Assembly: GCF_001264245.1 (NCBI RefSeq)
Contig: NZ_CP011339.1
Span: 1,798,001 to 1,862,000, forward strand
From: Microcystis panniformis FACHB-1757
GTDB taxonomy: Bacteria; Cyanobacteriota; Cyanobacteriia; Cyanobacteriales; Microcystaceae
DNA length: 64,000 bases
Direction of reading: 5' to 3'
In this document: piece after piece, positions 43,703 through 53,246 of the stretch
Layout: each line of letters opens with the position of its first letter
Position numbering within the stretch: the stretch's first letter is position 1
The notes under the pieces: generated by a model
Told to the model about the DNA's origin: nothing
Seen by the model: only the letters and a program-made list of their open reading frames with translations
The model's database searches: none
Translations under genes and position numbers: made by a program

Positions 43703-45139
43703 TTAATCCCCAAAATGGGAGATGATTGCATCGGCAAATTCGGAACATTTCAGGGGAGGATTAACGGGAGGTTCCATCAGACGCGCTAAATCGTAGGTAA
43801 CTTGTCGATTAGCGATCGCCGCTGCGATGCCTTTTTTAATCAAATCGGCCGCTTCTTGCCATCCCATGTATTCCAACATCATCACCCCAGAAAGAATCAC
43901 CGAACCGGGGTTAATTCGGTCTAAACCGGCGTGTTTAGGGGCTGTGCCGTGGGTTGCCTCAAAAATAGCGCAAGTATCGCCAATATTCGCCCCGGGTCCC
44001 ATCCCTAAACCACCGACGATCGCCGCTGCCGCATCGGAGAGATAATCACCATTTAGGTTCATGGTAGCGAGGATCGAGTATTCATCGGGACGGGTTTGGA
44101 TCTGTTGGAAGATACTATCGGCAATGCGATCGTTAACCATAATTTTATCTTTCCATTGGCCATTGCCGTGGGTTTCCCAGATAGCATCGAGAACACTGGT
44201 CACTTCTTGGCAGATTTTTGCTTTTTTCTCGTCCGTGAGAGCATCATAACCCGGTTCCACCATGCGGGCGTTATCTTCGATGGTCAGATCGGGGTTTTTC
44301 TCCTTATTACTCAGGATCCATGATTCCATCTCGGTGACGCACACATCCCGGAATTCACTTTTAGCTAATTCGTAACCCCAATCCCGGAAGGCCCCTTCCG
44401 TGTATTTCATAATGTTACCCTTGTGGACGAGAGTAACCTGATTTTTCGGTTTCGGTAAAGTCAGCGCTCGTTCGATCGCCCGGCGGACTAATCTTTGGGA
44501 ACCCGTCTTACTAATAGGTTTGATCCCGATACCCGCATCGAGGGGAATTTGTTTGTTACCGTGTTCGGGAGTGGCGGGAATTAGTTCGGTGTTGAGATAA
44601 TTAATCAGTTTATCGGCGATTTCCGTGCCTTGTTTCCATTCGATGCCGAGATAGATATCCTCGGTATTTTCCCGATAGACGATGACATCGAGTTTTTCCG
44701 GGGTTTTATGGGGGGAAGGGGTTCCCGCATAGTAACGACAGGGACGAACACAGGCATAAAGGTCAAAAATCTGCCGCAAAGCCACATTCAGGGAACGAAT
44801 GCCGCCACCGATGGGAGTGGTCAAGGGACCCTTGATGGCTATACCATATTCTTTGATCGCTGTCAAGGTATCTTGGGGTAGATATTGATAAGTCCCGTAG
44901 ATTTCACAAGCTTCATCGCCAGCATAGACTTTAAACCAATGGATTTTCCTTTGACCAGCGTAGGCTGTGGCGATCGCTGCATCGATAACTTTTGCGGTTG
45001 CGGGCCAGATATCGACCCCCGTACCGTCACCACGAATGAAGGGAATGATGGGATCGTCGGGAACTAGAGGTTTTCCGTCAGAAAAAGTAATTGTCGAGCC
45101 TGTTGTCGGTGGGGTGATTTTTTCGTAGCTCACAGTCAT
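43703..45139 (-). CDS. icd: NADP-dependent isocitrate dehydrogenase
   Basis: 478 residues from the ATG at 45139 (MTVSYEKITPPTTGST); a longer frame to 45190 exists but the shorter start fits cyanobacterial Icd. It makes 2-oxoglutarate for nitrogen assimilation. Motifs: IPFIRGDGTGVDIWP, RSLNVALRQIFDLYACVRP (substrate Ser and Arg), YRENTEDIYLGIEW, LVHKGNIMKYTEGAFRDWG (catalytic Lys) and the dinucleotide loop EATHGTAPKHAGLD. Cytoplasmic. Confidence 0.95.
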   Translation of the reverse strand: MTVSYEKITPPTTGSTITFSDGKPLVPDDPIIPFIRGDGTGVDIWPATAKVIDAAIATAYAGQRKIHWFKVYAGDEACEIYGTYQYLPQDTLTAIKEYGIAIKGPLTTPIGGGIRSLNVALRQIFDLYACVRPCRYYAGTPSPHKTPEKLDVIVYRENTEDIYLGIEWKQGTEIADKLINYLNTELIPATPEHGNKQIPLDAGIGIKPISKTGSQRLVRRAIERALTLPKPKNQVTLVHKGNIMKYTEGAFRDWGYELAKSEFRDVCVTEMESWILSNKEKNPDLTIEDNARMVEPGYDALTDEKKAKICQEVTSVLDAIWETHGNGQWKDKIMVNDRIADSIFQQIQTRPDEYSILATMNLNGDYLSDAAAAIVGGLGMGPGANIGDTCAIFEATHGTAPKHAGLDRINPGSVILSGVMMLEYMGWQEAADLIKKGIAAAIANRQVTYDLARLMEPPVNPPLKCSEFADAIISHFGD

Positions 45140-45339
45140 GGGCTTCCAGAAACAGTATTTATCTATACGTTGGGAGTCTAGCGCCGTCAATATCTATACT
45201 CAGGGATTTTGGGTAATTTCTTAAAGATTCCTTTGCTGGCATCTCCGTCAAAACAACCTAGAGGAAAAGCCTGAAACCGAGACAGAGAGTAGGGTTAAGC
45301 CTAGAGCCGCCCGCCCGACGGTCAAATGTGTAGATACTT
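45140..45339. other. Gap upstream of icd
   Basis: About 200 bp with no gene. It should contain the icd promoter; no convincing boxes seen. Confidence 0.4.
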
Positions 45340-46330
45340 AGGGTTTACTGAAAAAGCTTTTCCTGGGGTCAGGGTGTGGGGTGTGGTGCGATTCGTTGGC
45401 TAGAAACTAGACAGTAAGACGTTTAGAGGATTAGCCGCTTGGTAAATGTAGTACCTTGATAACTTTATAACCATACAGGTGCGGGTTAGTAATAACCTTA
45501 GTCCTGTCCTCTAGATGCCTAGAGTGACGGCATTTCCTGCTGCTTTAGACTTGGTACATCTGAGGTAGTGAGCGAGGAAAAAAAGCGGTATCTGATAGCC
45601 TAAATCAGAAACCCGTTGAGCCAGAACCTATGGATAGCCCTGGGGCGAAGATACGAATTAACCATCGTCAACACCCACGAGCCAAAAGGCTGACAGGCTC
45701 GAAACAAAAGTTAACAGAGTTGGGGCTGATAGCTCATACCACTATCAGTAAGGCATTCCCGTTACTCTGTTGTGGACAGTATCATCCTAATGGTTCAACC
45801 AATGGTTATAGGGAACGAAGTAACCCTGATTGACTCTGCCCGTTTGGGGCAGTAGGAAACCATCCGCAAGTCAATAGAGGGAGAGGATGTCCTTAAAAGC
45901 CAAGGCTTTGAGTAATATCAAAGATATGCTGACAAAGGACGGGTAACTAGGAAGTCTAAGCAACAATCAACGGTCATATACGCCCTAAAACCAACAATCT
46001 TGTCTGGTGGGGATACAGCCAAGAGGGTTGAATAGACAAGGAAATAATAATTCCCATTATTATTCTACTAATGACAGTAGCCTAGTTACTCAGGAGCCGG
46101 ATACGGCGAAAGTCGTAAGTCCGGTTTTGAAGCAGGGGGTGGGAAGGCGACTTCCTGCTCTACTGTAACGGGTGTGGGGTTTTATCGATTTTCAGGTGGT
46201 CAACTACCTAATTTTCAGGGAAAAAGTCCAGGAATTTTCCCCCTGATCACTCCCATTCCAGTACTTTTTGATTGACAAAAAGTCTAAAAGTCTTACCCAA
46301 CAAGGTTTTTATATTTATTCAGCCAACCCT
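45340..46330. mobile_element. MITE (AGGGTTTACTGAA type) hosting a group II intron
   Basis: Outer ends AGGGTTTACTGAAAAAGC and, inverted, AGGGTTGGCTGAATAAAT, diverged from the family at 19215 and 21741. Without the intron it is 207 bp, as for those. Flanks ACTT/AGTT differ at one base. Confidence 0.7.
45386..46169 (+). ncRNA. ORF-less group II intron
   Basis: The 5' boundary GTGCGATTCG fits the group II GUGYG consensus. Near the 3' end is a clear domain V: GAGCCGGATACGGCGAAAGT then CGTAAGTCCGGTTT, with the AGC triad, a GAAA tetraloop and a two-base bulge. Domain VI (GCAGGGGGTGGG...CTTCCTGCT) follows, and the intron ends in CTGTAAC. At 784 nt it has no reverse transcriptase ORF; longest frames are under 70 codons. 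It would be a self-splicing ribozyme that needs a maturase in trans. Boundaries are inferred by joining the two MITE halves (GTGTGGGGTGTG before, GGGTGTGGGG after) and may be off by a few bases. Confidence 0.85.
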
Positions 46331-46440
46331 AGTTATCGCTGTTCTATCAGTGTTGAGGATTCCCGTGAGCAACAATATAGGACAGCGTTAATCGTGCTTA
46401 GTTGTTCTATATTGACGGAACCTTTCATCAGCGATCGCAT

Positions 46441-47043
46441 TTACCAAATCTTAGCCATTACTAATACAAACCCCGGCAATTCTGGATCACCACTAATGGT
46501 TTCAGGAGCATTTAAAATCTCCAGTTCTCGATGGGGACGATAAATATAGACTTGGCGATTTTGGCGATCAATTAACCAACCCAATAAAGCACCATTGGCA
46601 ATATATTCTTCCATCTTTTTCCGCAAACTGGATACTGTATCACTAGCAGAACGCAATTCAATCACAAAATCGGGACAGATGGGGGCAAAAGAGGCTTTTT
46701 GTTTTTCTGTTAAAGCATTCCAGCGTTCTAATTTAATCCAAGCAGCATCGGGTGAACGAGTCGCACCATTGGGCAGCGTAAAACCCGCACTGGAATCAAA
46801 CCCAAGCCCCGTTCCATCTAGTTCTGACCAGTTCCAAAGTTGAGCGGCGATATTAAAATTGCGATTACCCGTATCTGAAAAAGCAGGAGGCATAACGATC
46901 ACTTCTCCACTAGCGCTGCGTTCAATGCGTAAATCCCGATTGGCTAAACAAAATTCATAAAACTGCTCCTCCGTCATCGGCATAATCCAAGGAAGATCAA
47001 TCATCAAAGGAGCCGAGGTCGCTTGTACAAGTAGTGTCGTCAT
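46441..47043 (-). CDS. Uma2 family (DUF820) endonuclease-like protein
   Basis: 200 residues, PD-(D/E)XK fold: ADLPW-like IDLPWIMPMTEEQFYEFC near the start, RIERSASGEVIVMPPAFS, TRSPDAAWIKLERW (Asp), CPDFVIELRSASDTVSSLRKK (Glu-x-Arg/Lys core) and EYIANGALLGWLIDRQNRQ. Not a close relative of the 39313/39944 pair. Role unknown. Confidence 0.9.
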   Translation of the reverse strand: MTTLLVQATSAPLMIDLPWIMPMTEEQFYEFCLANRDLRIERSASGEVIVMPPAFSDTGNRNFNIAAQLWNWSELDGTGLGFDSSAGFTLPNGATRSPDAAWIKLERWNALTEKQKASFAPICPDFVIELRSASDTVSSLRKKMEEYIANGALLGWLIDRQNRQVYIYRPHRELEILNAPETISGDPELPGFVLVMAKIW

Positions 47044-47335
47044 ATTTTCGCCCTACTCAAGAATTACATGAGTTAACAACTGAATGCCCTTCAATCTTAA
47101 CTTAGCTCTAGTCATCGGCATTATTGACTACTAAAAGATAGAAGGCGATCGCTCTTATCGTTGCCAAAGAAGCCTGACGGAGAGGAATGTAAATATTTAT
47201 AAAAATGTAGCTTAGAATACAGTTCGGGGGGGTAATGTGTATTGTTTTGTTATTCGCCTTTGGTGTTGGGTTATTGCTTGACCTGGCTGTGAGGGGGGCG
47301 ATCGTATTTAAAACAAAATTGTTGGGGGAAGTATA

Positions 47336-48076
47336 ATGGAACTTAAGTCATGTTCTCAAGTAACCACTATAGCTCTTGGAATAAGCAGTTCGATTCTCTT
47401 TACTGTTAGTTTTGTATCACCTGCTTCAGCAGTTAATCTGATTATCAATGGTTCTTTTGAAGAAGGAGATTATGACTCTAATGTTGTAGATCCTAATTTT
47501 GCACGACTAAGTCAGGGAAGCTCTGCTCTGACAGGATGGACAATAGGTGGTGCAGGCGTTGATTGGCACAACAGTAATGACATGAAATTTCCAATCGAGG
47601 GAGATTTAATTATAGATTTAAATCTTGATGGGGGAAGTAGTGGAACTTTATCTCAAACTTTTTCTACAATTATTGGACAATTCTATACTTTAAGTTTCTC
47701 TCTAGCGGGACCAGACTTGAGTGCGACTAATCCTTCTTTTCCTAATCCTCGTCAAGTTAGTGTTCAAGTTGCAGCAGTTAACCAAATTTTTTCAACATCC
47801 GCGTCTGACCACTTAGATCTTCAATGGCAACTACACGAATTAAGTTTTCAAGCCACTGGTAATCAGACAACTCTAACATTCTCAAGTCTTGACAACTCAG
47901 GATTTTGGGGTCCAGCTTTAGATAATGTCACTGTGGTGAGTAATGCTGAATCAGTCCCCGAACCCGCCTCAATCCTAAGCCTCCTCGCCCTAGGCACACT
48001 CGGCGCAGCCTCAACCCTCAAGCGCAAATTGAAATCCTCCAAATCCTCAGAAAAAGAAACCACAAAAGTCTCCTAA
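47336..48076 (+). CDS. DUF642-like PEP-CTERM protein
   Basis: 246 residues. A signal peptide (IALGISSSILFTVSFVSPASA) precedes a jelly-roll domain: NLIINGSFEEGDY, TGWTIGGAGVDWH, GTLSQTFSTIIGQFYTL, FWGPALDNVTVV. It ends with VPEPASILSLLALGTLGAA and a Lys/Arg-rich tail, a PEP-CTERM sorting signal that is cut by an exosortase and links the protein to surface polysaccharide. No exosortase is present in the window. Start ATG at 47336. Confidence 0.9.
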   Translation: MELKSCSQVTTIALGISSSILFTVSFVSPASAVNLIINGSFEEGDYDSNVVDPNFARLSQGSSALTGWTIGGAGVDWHNSNDMKFPIEGDLIIDLNLDGGSSGTLSQTFSTIIGQFYTLSFSLAGPDLSATNPSFPNPRQVSVQVAAVNQIFSTSASDHLDLQWQLHELSFQATGNQTTLTFSSLDNSGFWGPALDNVTVVSNAESVPEPASILSLLALGTLGAASTLKRKLKSSKSSEKETTKVS

Positions 48077-48163
48077 TACCATCAATAAAATCCCACAATT
48101 CCCCTTCATTAATTGGAGGGGTTTTTATCAGTTGTCATACTAAATCCGTTGAGTAACGCACAG

Positions 48164-48197
48164 AAAACGGGTTTCTCCGAGAAACCCGTTTTCTATT
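48164..48197. terminator. Terminator-like hairpin after the PEP-CTERM gene
   Basis: Perfect stem AGAAAACGGGTTTCT, loop CCG, then the reverse complement, followed by ATTAAT. It lies between convergent genes, so it may serve both. Confidence 0.55.
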
Positions 48198-48255
48198 AAT
48201 GCTTGGGAATAGTTTTTCCTAGCTTAGGGGGAGTGAAAGTTTAATTTTCCCTCTG

Positions 48256-48666
48256 TTATTCAAATAGAATTATGAAACCCTCTTGCTGAAAATGATTGTC
48301 GTGAGTTAACACTTGAGTGATTTTTAAGCGCTGCATGACCGTCATTGAAATACAATCTGTCAGGCTATATTCTTTGTCTGGACGGCGGCGGTATAACTCG
48401 AAGCCTTGCAGGAATGATTCTCGGTTTTGCGGAATGACTTGAAGGCGGGGATTCTGGAGCAGATCATCGATAAATTCGACAGTACGCCGCTTCCGATTTG
48501 CTCCCCGGACTGACATAAAATTCAGTAGCTCTACCAAAACTTCATCCGTCGTCACAAGTTTAACGTTTTTGAGACTGGACGTAACTTCTCTGGCTCGTTG
48601 ATGCCAATTATCTTGGGGATTGATTAAAGCAACCCAGTAGAAAGTGTCGGCAAAAATTTGTTTCAT
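48256..48666 (-). CDS. PIN-domain toxin (VapC-like)
   Basis: 136 residues. Acidic PIN residues: QIFADTFYWVALINP (Asp), TDEVLVELLNFMS (Glu), EYSLTDCISMTVM (Asp), LTHDNHFQQEGF (Asp). Expected to be a metal-dependent ribonuclease. It starts four bases before the end of the upstream antitoxin gene (overlap), and both lie on the minus strand. Confidence 0.88.
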   Translation of the reverse strand: MKQIFADTFYWVALINPQDNWHQRAREVTSSLKNVKLVTTDEVLVELLNFMSVRGANRKRRTVEFIDDLLQNPRLQVIPQNRESFLQGFELYRRRPDKEYSLTDCISMTVMQRLKITQVLTHDNHFQQEGFIILFE

Positions 48667-48968
48667 TGCCTTTTCTTGGGACTCCCATAAAGATAATGGT
48701 CATGCTCTTCTGCACCGTCAGATGGAAGCGGCTCAAGTTCTTCTTCGGGGAAGTTCAGATTCAACCTATCAACTATCTTTAAAATTGATTCTCCAGTCTC
48801 CTCTTGAGATATATCAGAAGCCATCAGATGAGTTTCCAGGGCATCTTTCAGTCGATTTAAAACGCCTTCTAGAGAGCTATCCTGGTAATCAATTGCTGCT
48901 AATTCAGGAGATTTGAGTGAATATCCGTCGGGATTCTTGGAGATGACAATGCTGATTTGATTGACCAT
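48663..48968 (-). CDS. Antitoxin-like partner of the PIN toxin
   Basis: 101 residues: ISIVISKNPDGYSLKSPEL, DYQDSSLEGVLNRLKDALE, an acidic middle, and PSDGAEEHDHYLYGSPKKR at the end. I recognise no DNA-binding fold; the N-terminal half looks like a HicB-type partial fold. It is placed as antitoxin because it precedes and overlaps the PIN gene. Confidence 0.6.
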   Translation of the reverse strand: MVNQISIVISKNPDGYSLKSPELAAIDYQDSSLEGVLNRLKDALETHLMASDISQEETGESILKIVDRLNLNFPEEELEPLPSDGAEEHDHYLYGSPKKRQ

Positions 48969-49111
48969 AATCCTTCCTATCTCAGGCTAATCAAGAATTG
49001 GGACTTCTTTAGTCTAGCAAAATAAGCAGGACATTTAAGGTTCTTCAGGATTTGGAAATGATTGTTCATCGGGAATTTTAATTGTCTGTTTTTGAGATTG
49101 GGATTGAAAGT

Positions 49112-50059
49112 TTAATTTTCCCTGAATCTTTCTAACAGTTCTGAGCGAGATAAATTAGCCAGAGAAAGAAGTAACCCGGTGCGTTCCGAGATGGGAAGTT
49201 GGGCAATCTCTTCCACCAGACCAGATAATTCTGCATCTAGGGGGCCAAACCGTCCTTCCAGAAGACTGGTTATCAGCGATAGTTGTCCCTCTAAACTGCC
49301 TCGTTGTATCCCTTCTTGTATCCCTTCTTGTTTCCACTCTTCCCGTTGTTGTAAATAAGCTGGTGATAGGTTCATAATCTCCTCCTGTTCCTCGGTACTT
49401 AAATTATCTCTTAATTCTAAATTCTTGCGCCAGTTGGCCAGAATTTCTAGTAAATTCTCTTGGAAGGGATTACCTTCAGGCAATTGCACTAATTCTTCTA
49501 CTGCTCGTTTTTGAGTTCCTCCTTTACCTAGCACCCTCAACCATAAAGTCTCCTCATTGACTGGTAATTGATGGATGGCGACAATTCCTGTTTTGAATAG
49601 GTTAGGGGAAAAATAAACTCCTTTTCCCCACTCCTCTTTCATCCCCTCTTCCGGTAGGAATGAAGGGGGGATTCCCACGACTTCTTCAATCATTCTCGCT
49701 GAAAAAGTAGGCGTTAAAATCCAGAGAACTGGTAGTTCAGCTTCTGTTAGAGTTTTGTTTGTCCGTTTTGCCTTCCTTAAGACTTCGCCATGAACCGCAT
49801 ATAACTTTGAGATGCAACTGCGAATCTCTACCTCGGAGGGTGGGTTACGGAAGGGTTCAAATAAGCAGCAAGTCGCCGCCATTTTAGCAAGTAAACCCAA
49901 GGGTAATTCCGTCCTTGATGCTGAACTGGCTGGTTCAAACCAAACATCGATTTCTTGGACTTCACTCTTGACTTTCTTGCTCTTTTTAATCGTTCCCAGA
50001 GACGCTAAGAGTTCTTCTAAATATTCTTTGGCAAATTGGTCGTGAATTTGGCGAGTCAT
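49112..50059 (-). CDS. DUF4351 / Rpn-like nuclease-like protein (copy 1)
   Basis: 315 residues. The N-terminal half resembles cyanobacterial Rpn-type PD-(D/E)XK proteins (HDQFAKEYLEELLASLG, VQEIDVWFEPAS). The C-terminal domain is DUF4351 (SLITSLLEGRFGPLDAEL, VEEIAQLPISERTGLLL). Between them is a short repeat of GIQE units (EGIQEGIQRGSLEG, two or three units), fewer than in the copy at 50176-51159. Rpn proteins promote recombination or cleave DNA in E. coli; function here is not shown. Nearly identical to the downstream-numbered copy, so a recent tandem duplication of about 1.06 kb. Confidence 0.85.
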   Translation of the reverse strand: MTRQIHDQFAKEYLEELLASLGTIKKSKKVKSEVQEIDVWFEPASSASRTELPLGLLAKMAATCCLFEPFRNPPSEVEIRSCISKLYAVHGEVLRKAKRTNKTLTEAELPVLWILTPTFSARMIEEVVGIPPSFLPEEGMKEEWGKGVYFSPNLFKTGIVAIHQLPVNEETLWLRVLGKGGTQKRAVEELVQLPEGNPFQENLLEILANWRKNLELRDNLSTEEQEEIMNLSPAYLQQREEWKQEGIQEGIQRGSLEGQLSLITSLLEGRFGPLDAELSGLVEEIAQLPISERTGLLLSLANLSRSELLERFREN

Positions 50060-50175
50060 TGCAGGGGATAATTAAGCCGAGAAAGTGCATTAACAATCTT
50101 GTTAGATCATAGCAAGTTTTGAGAATTTATCGAAGGAAATTTTAATTGTCTGTTTTTGAGATTGGGAGTGAAAAT

Positions 50176-51159
50176 TTAATTTTCCCTGAATCTTTCTAAC
50201 AGTTCTGAGCGAGATAAATTAGCCAGAGAAAGAAGTAACCCGGTGCGTTCCGAGATGGGAAGTTGGGCAATCTCTTCCACCAGACCAGATAATTCTGCAT
50301 CTAGGCTGCCAAAGCGTCCTTCCAGAAGACTGGTTATCAGGGAATACCGTTCTTCTAAACTACCTCGTTGTATCCCTTCTTGTATCCCTTCTTGTATCCC
50401 TTCTTGTATCCCTTCTTGTATCCCTTCTTGTTTCCACTCTTCCCGTTGTTTTAGATAAGCTGGTGATAAGTTCATGATGTCCTCCTGTTCTTCTGTACTT
50501 AAATTATCTCTTAATTCTAAATTCTTGCGCCAGTTGGCCAGAATTTCTAGTAAATTCTCTTGGAAGGGATTACCTTCAGGCAATTGCACTAATTCTTCTA
50601 CTGCTCGTTTTTGAGTTCCTCCTTTACCTAGCACCCTCAACCATAAAGTCTCCTCATTGACTGGTAATTGATGGATGGCGACAATTCCTGTTTTGAATAG
50701 GTTAGGGGAAAAATAAACTCCTTTTCCCCACTCCTCTTTCATCCCCTCTTCCGGTAGGAATGAAGGGGGGATTCCCACGACTTCTTCAATCATTCTCGCT
50801 GAAAAAGTAGGCGTTAAAATCCAGAGAACTGGTAGTTCAGCTTCTGTTAGAGTTTTGTTTGTCCGTTTTGCCTTCCTTAAGACTTCGCCATGAACCGCAT
50901 ATAACTTTGAGATGCAACTGCGAATCTCTACCTCGGAGGGTGGGTTACGGAAGGGTTCAAATAAGCAGCAAGTCGCCGCCATTTTAGCAAGTAAACCCAA
51001 GGGTAATTCCGTCCTTGATGCTGAACTGGCTGGTTCAAACCAAACATCGATTTCTTGGACTTCACTCTTGACTTTCTTGCTCTTTTTAATCGTTCCCAGA
51101 GACGCTAAGAGTTCTTCTAAATATTCTTTGGCAAATTGGTCGTGAATTTGGCGAGTCAT
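50176..51159 (-). CDS. DUF4351 / Rpn-like nuclease-like protein (copy 2)
   Basis: 327 residues, almost identical to 49112-50059 but with about five GIQE units (12-bp TGTATCCCTTCT repeats at ~50370-50430) in place of two, and a few substitutions (EEIM to EDIM, YLQQ to YLKQ). The repeat tract varies by replication slippage. The 5' flank is shared with copy 1 up to an ISL3-ended repeat at 51232. Confidence 0.85.
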   Translation of the reverse strand: MTRQIHDQFAKEYLEELLASLGTIKKSKKVKSEVQEIDVWFEPASSASRTELPLGLLAKMAATCCLFEPFRNPPSEVEIRSCISKLYAVHGEVLRKAKRTNKTLTEAELPVLWILTPTFSARMIEEVVGIPPSFLPEEGMKEEWGKGVYFSPNLFKTGIVAIHQLPVNEETLWLRVLGKGGTQKRAVEELVQLPEGNPFQENLLEILANWRKNLELRDNLSTEEQEDIMNLSPAYLKQREEWKQEGIQEGIQEGIQEGIQEGIQRGSLEERYSLITSLLEGRFGSLDAELSGLVEEIAQLPISERTGLLLSLANLSRSELLERFREN

Positions 51160-51231
51160 TGCAGGGGATAATTAAGCCGAGAAAGTGCATTAACAATCTT
51201 TTTGGATCATAGCAAGTTTTGAGAATTTATC

Positions 51232-51350
51232 GGCTCTTCTAGGTTCTGTGTGATGAGTTTAACTTACATAGGATCGGTCTTTGTGTCCTTTGTGTCTCTG
51301 TGGTTCTTTACACTCATTGCTTAAAGGCCCCTTCTCAAGTTCCCAGAGCC
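51232..51350. mobile_element. MITE-like repeat with an ISL3-type end
   Basis: Starts GGCTCTTCTAGGTTCTGTGTG; the following ~75 bp match the reverse complement of 14159-14248. The probable other end is TTCCCAGAGCC at 51350. No flanking duplication seen. Confidence 0.6.
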
Positions 51351-51454
51351 TAGTCACCAATATTCCGAAAGTGACAGAAAAGGGATAATCTTCCACTCAA
51401 TTGCCCAAAAAAAGGCTAGAATCGAAATATAGTATCGATCGCTAGAGATTTTTG

Positions 51455-52162
51455 ATGAATTACAAAAAATTTTGCTTGGCTTTTTTGCTGTCCCTTATCC
51501 TCATCAACACTGGATTAGTTATGCCTAGTTACGCAGACGCAAGAGAATTGAGGACAATTACCGTGACGGGAGAAGGAATAGAAAATATCGCCACTTCTCA
51601 AGCAATAGTGCGCTTAGGGGTAGAAGTTCAAGGCAAAGAAGCGGGTAAAGTACAGAGGGAAACCGCCACTCGTAGCGATGCGGTGGTTAAATTTCTCCGT
51701 TCCCGTCAAGTGGAAAAATTGGAAACCACCGGCATTAGTTTACAGCCCAATTACGACTTCAGCAACAATCAAAGACGTTTAATCGGTTATATCGGGGCTA
51801 ATTTGATTAGTTTTCAGGTTGATATAGCCCAAGCGGGGGTTTTAATCGATGAAGCGGTAAAAGTCGGGGCAACACGCATCGATGGGGTAAGTTTTACTGC
51901 TGGGGAATCAGCGATCGCAGCTGGACAGAGAACTGCTCTCATCAAAGCCACGGAACAAGCTAGAGAACAGGCCACAATCGTGTTACAGGCCCTTGGTTTA
52001 GTGCCAAAAGAAACGGTTTCTATCCAAGTGGGTAATACCAGTAATCCCGTGCCAATCGCCCGCTCAGAAGCGGTTTTTCGGAGTGCCGATGCTGCCAGTA
52101 GCCCGGTTATCGGAGGGGAACAAACCCTGCGCGCTGCTGTCACCCTCGAAATTAGCTATTAA
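51455..52162 (+). CDS. SIMPL domain (DUF541) periplasmic protein
   Basis: 235 residues from the ATG at 51455. A signal peptide (FCLAFLLSLILINTGLVMPSYA) precedes the SIMPL fold: LRTITVTGEGIENIATSQA, TTGISLQPNYDF, INLISFQVDI-like ANLISFQVDIAQAG, IDGVSFTAGESAIA, and a terminal LRAAVTLEISY. Related BP26/SIMPL proteins form oligomeric rings in the periplasm; the role in cyanobacteria is not established. It stands alone. Confidence 0.9.
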   Translation: MNYKKFCLAFLLSLILINTGLVMPSYADARELRTITVTGEGIENIATSQAIVRLGVEVQGKEAGKVQRETATRSDAVVKFLRSRQVEKLETTGISLQPNYDFSNNQRRLIGYIGANLISFQVDIAQAGVLIDEAVKVGATRIDGVSFTAGESAIAAGQRTALIKATEQAREQATIVLQALGLVPKETVSIQVGNTSNPVPIARSEAVFRSADAASSPVIGGEQTLRAAVTLEISY

Positions 52163-52313
52163 CATAACCTTTAGCTATCAGTTAAGCTGTACTGCATTTA
52201 AACTGTCTATTGAGTATTTTAGTACAAATGCTCAAACTCTCTCTCCTCGCTCTCCTGCTCATAGACAGTCCTAACGAGTAATTTAGATAGTCAACAGCTT
52301 AAAATCAGCACCG

Positions 52314-53237
52314 ATGCTCGGAAAATCTAGAAAACTTTCGCCCTTATCCGTGAATTATCCTAACTTTTTACCCACTGTTAGGGAGGGATTGAGTGAAGAT
52401 ACCTCCCTTGCTCTCCTCGAAAATATCCAACAAATTGCCATCGATAGCCCCATCTATCCTCGATCGATTCTAACCACCTATAGTCAACAAGGGCAAGGTC
52501 AACCGCCTTTTGTCCTCCTGCACGGTTTTGATAGTTCCCTGCTGGAATTTCGGCGTTTACTACCTTTACTCGCCCAAAATAGGGAAACTTGGGCGATAGA
52601 TCTACTCGGCTTCGGTTTTACTGAGCGATACCCAGATTTAGAAGTATCTCCGAAAACTATTAAAAGCCATCTTTACCATTTCTGGAGAACTGCGATCGCC
52701 GAACCGATAATTTTAGTCGGTGCTTCCATGGGGGGTGCAGTGGCCCTCGATTTTGCCCTCTCCTACCCGGAAATAGTGGCGAAATTAGTCCTCATTGACA
52801 GCGCAGGACTAGCTAATCCCCCAGTTTTGGGTAAATTGATGTTTTCGCCCCTCGATAAGTGGGCAACTAATTTTTTAGCCAATCCCCGCGTGCGCCAAAA
52901 TATCAGTCGTACCGCCTATTTCGATCAAACTTTGGCCACTGTTGATGCTTGCACCTGTGCTAGTCTGCACCTGAATTGTCCCCACTGGAGTGAGGCTTTA
53001 ATCTCCTTTACCAAAAGTGGCGGTTATGGGTCATTTTTGCCGCAATTAAGCCAAATAAACCGAGAAACGCTGATTATTTGGGGAGAAAACGATCAAATTT
53101 TAGGCACAAAAGACGCGAAGAAATTTCAGCAGGCTTTACCTAATAATCAACTGGTCTGGATTCCTCGCTGTGGTCATGTTCCCCACCTCGAAAAACCGGA
53201 ACTTACCGCAGCCGCGATAGTTAAATTTGCGAGCTAA
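52314..53237 (+). CDS. Alpha/beta hydrolase
   Basis: 307 residues. Oxyanion segment FVLLHGFDSSLLEF, nucleophile elbow LVGASMGGAVALD, acid in LIIWGENDQILG and His in IPRCGHVPHLEKPE, which gives a complete Ser-Asp-His triad. The residues between ~190 and 240 form a cap with Cys residues (VDACTCASLHLNC). Substrate cannot be predicted. The next gene starts nine bases after its stop, so co-transcription is likely. Confidence 0.92.
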   Translation: MLGKSRKLSPLSVNYPNFLPTVREGLSEDTSLALLENIQQIAIDSPIYPRSILTTYSQQGQGQPPFVLLHGFDSSLLEFRRLLPLLAQNRETWAIDLLGFGFTERYPDLEVSPKTIKSHLYHFWRTAIAEPIILVGASMGGAVALDFALSYPEIVAKLVLIDSAGLANPPVLGKLMFSPLDKWATNFLANPRVRQNISRTAYFDQTLATVDACTCASLHLNCPHWSEALISFTKSGGYGSFLPQLSQINRETLIIWGENDQILGTKDAKKFQQALPNNQLVWIPRCGHVPHLEKPELTAAAIVKFAS

Positions 53238-53246
53238 GAACTTATA

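Noticed and set aside
45630..45833. 67-codon ORF inside the group II intron
   Set aside because: Falls in structured intron domains, has no reverse transcriptase or maturase motif; treated as chance.
50243..50458. Plus-strand ORF with repeated CIPS units
   Set aside because: It is the antisense of the GIQE tandem repeat in the DUF4351 gene.
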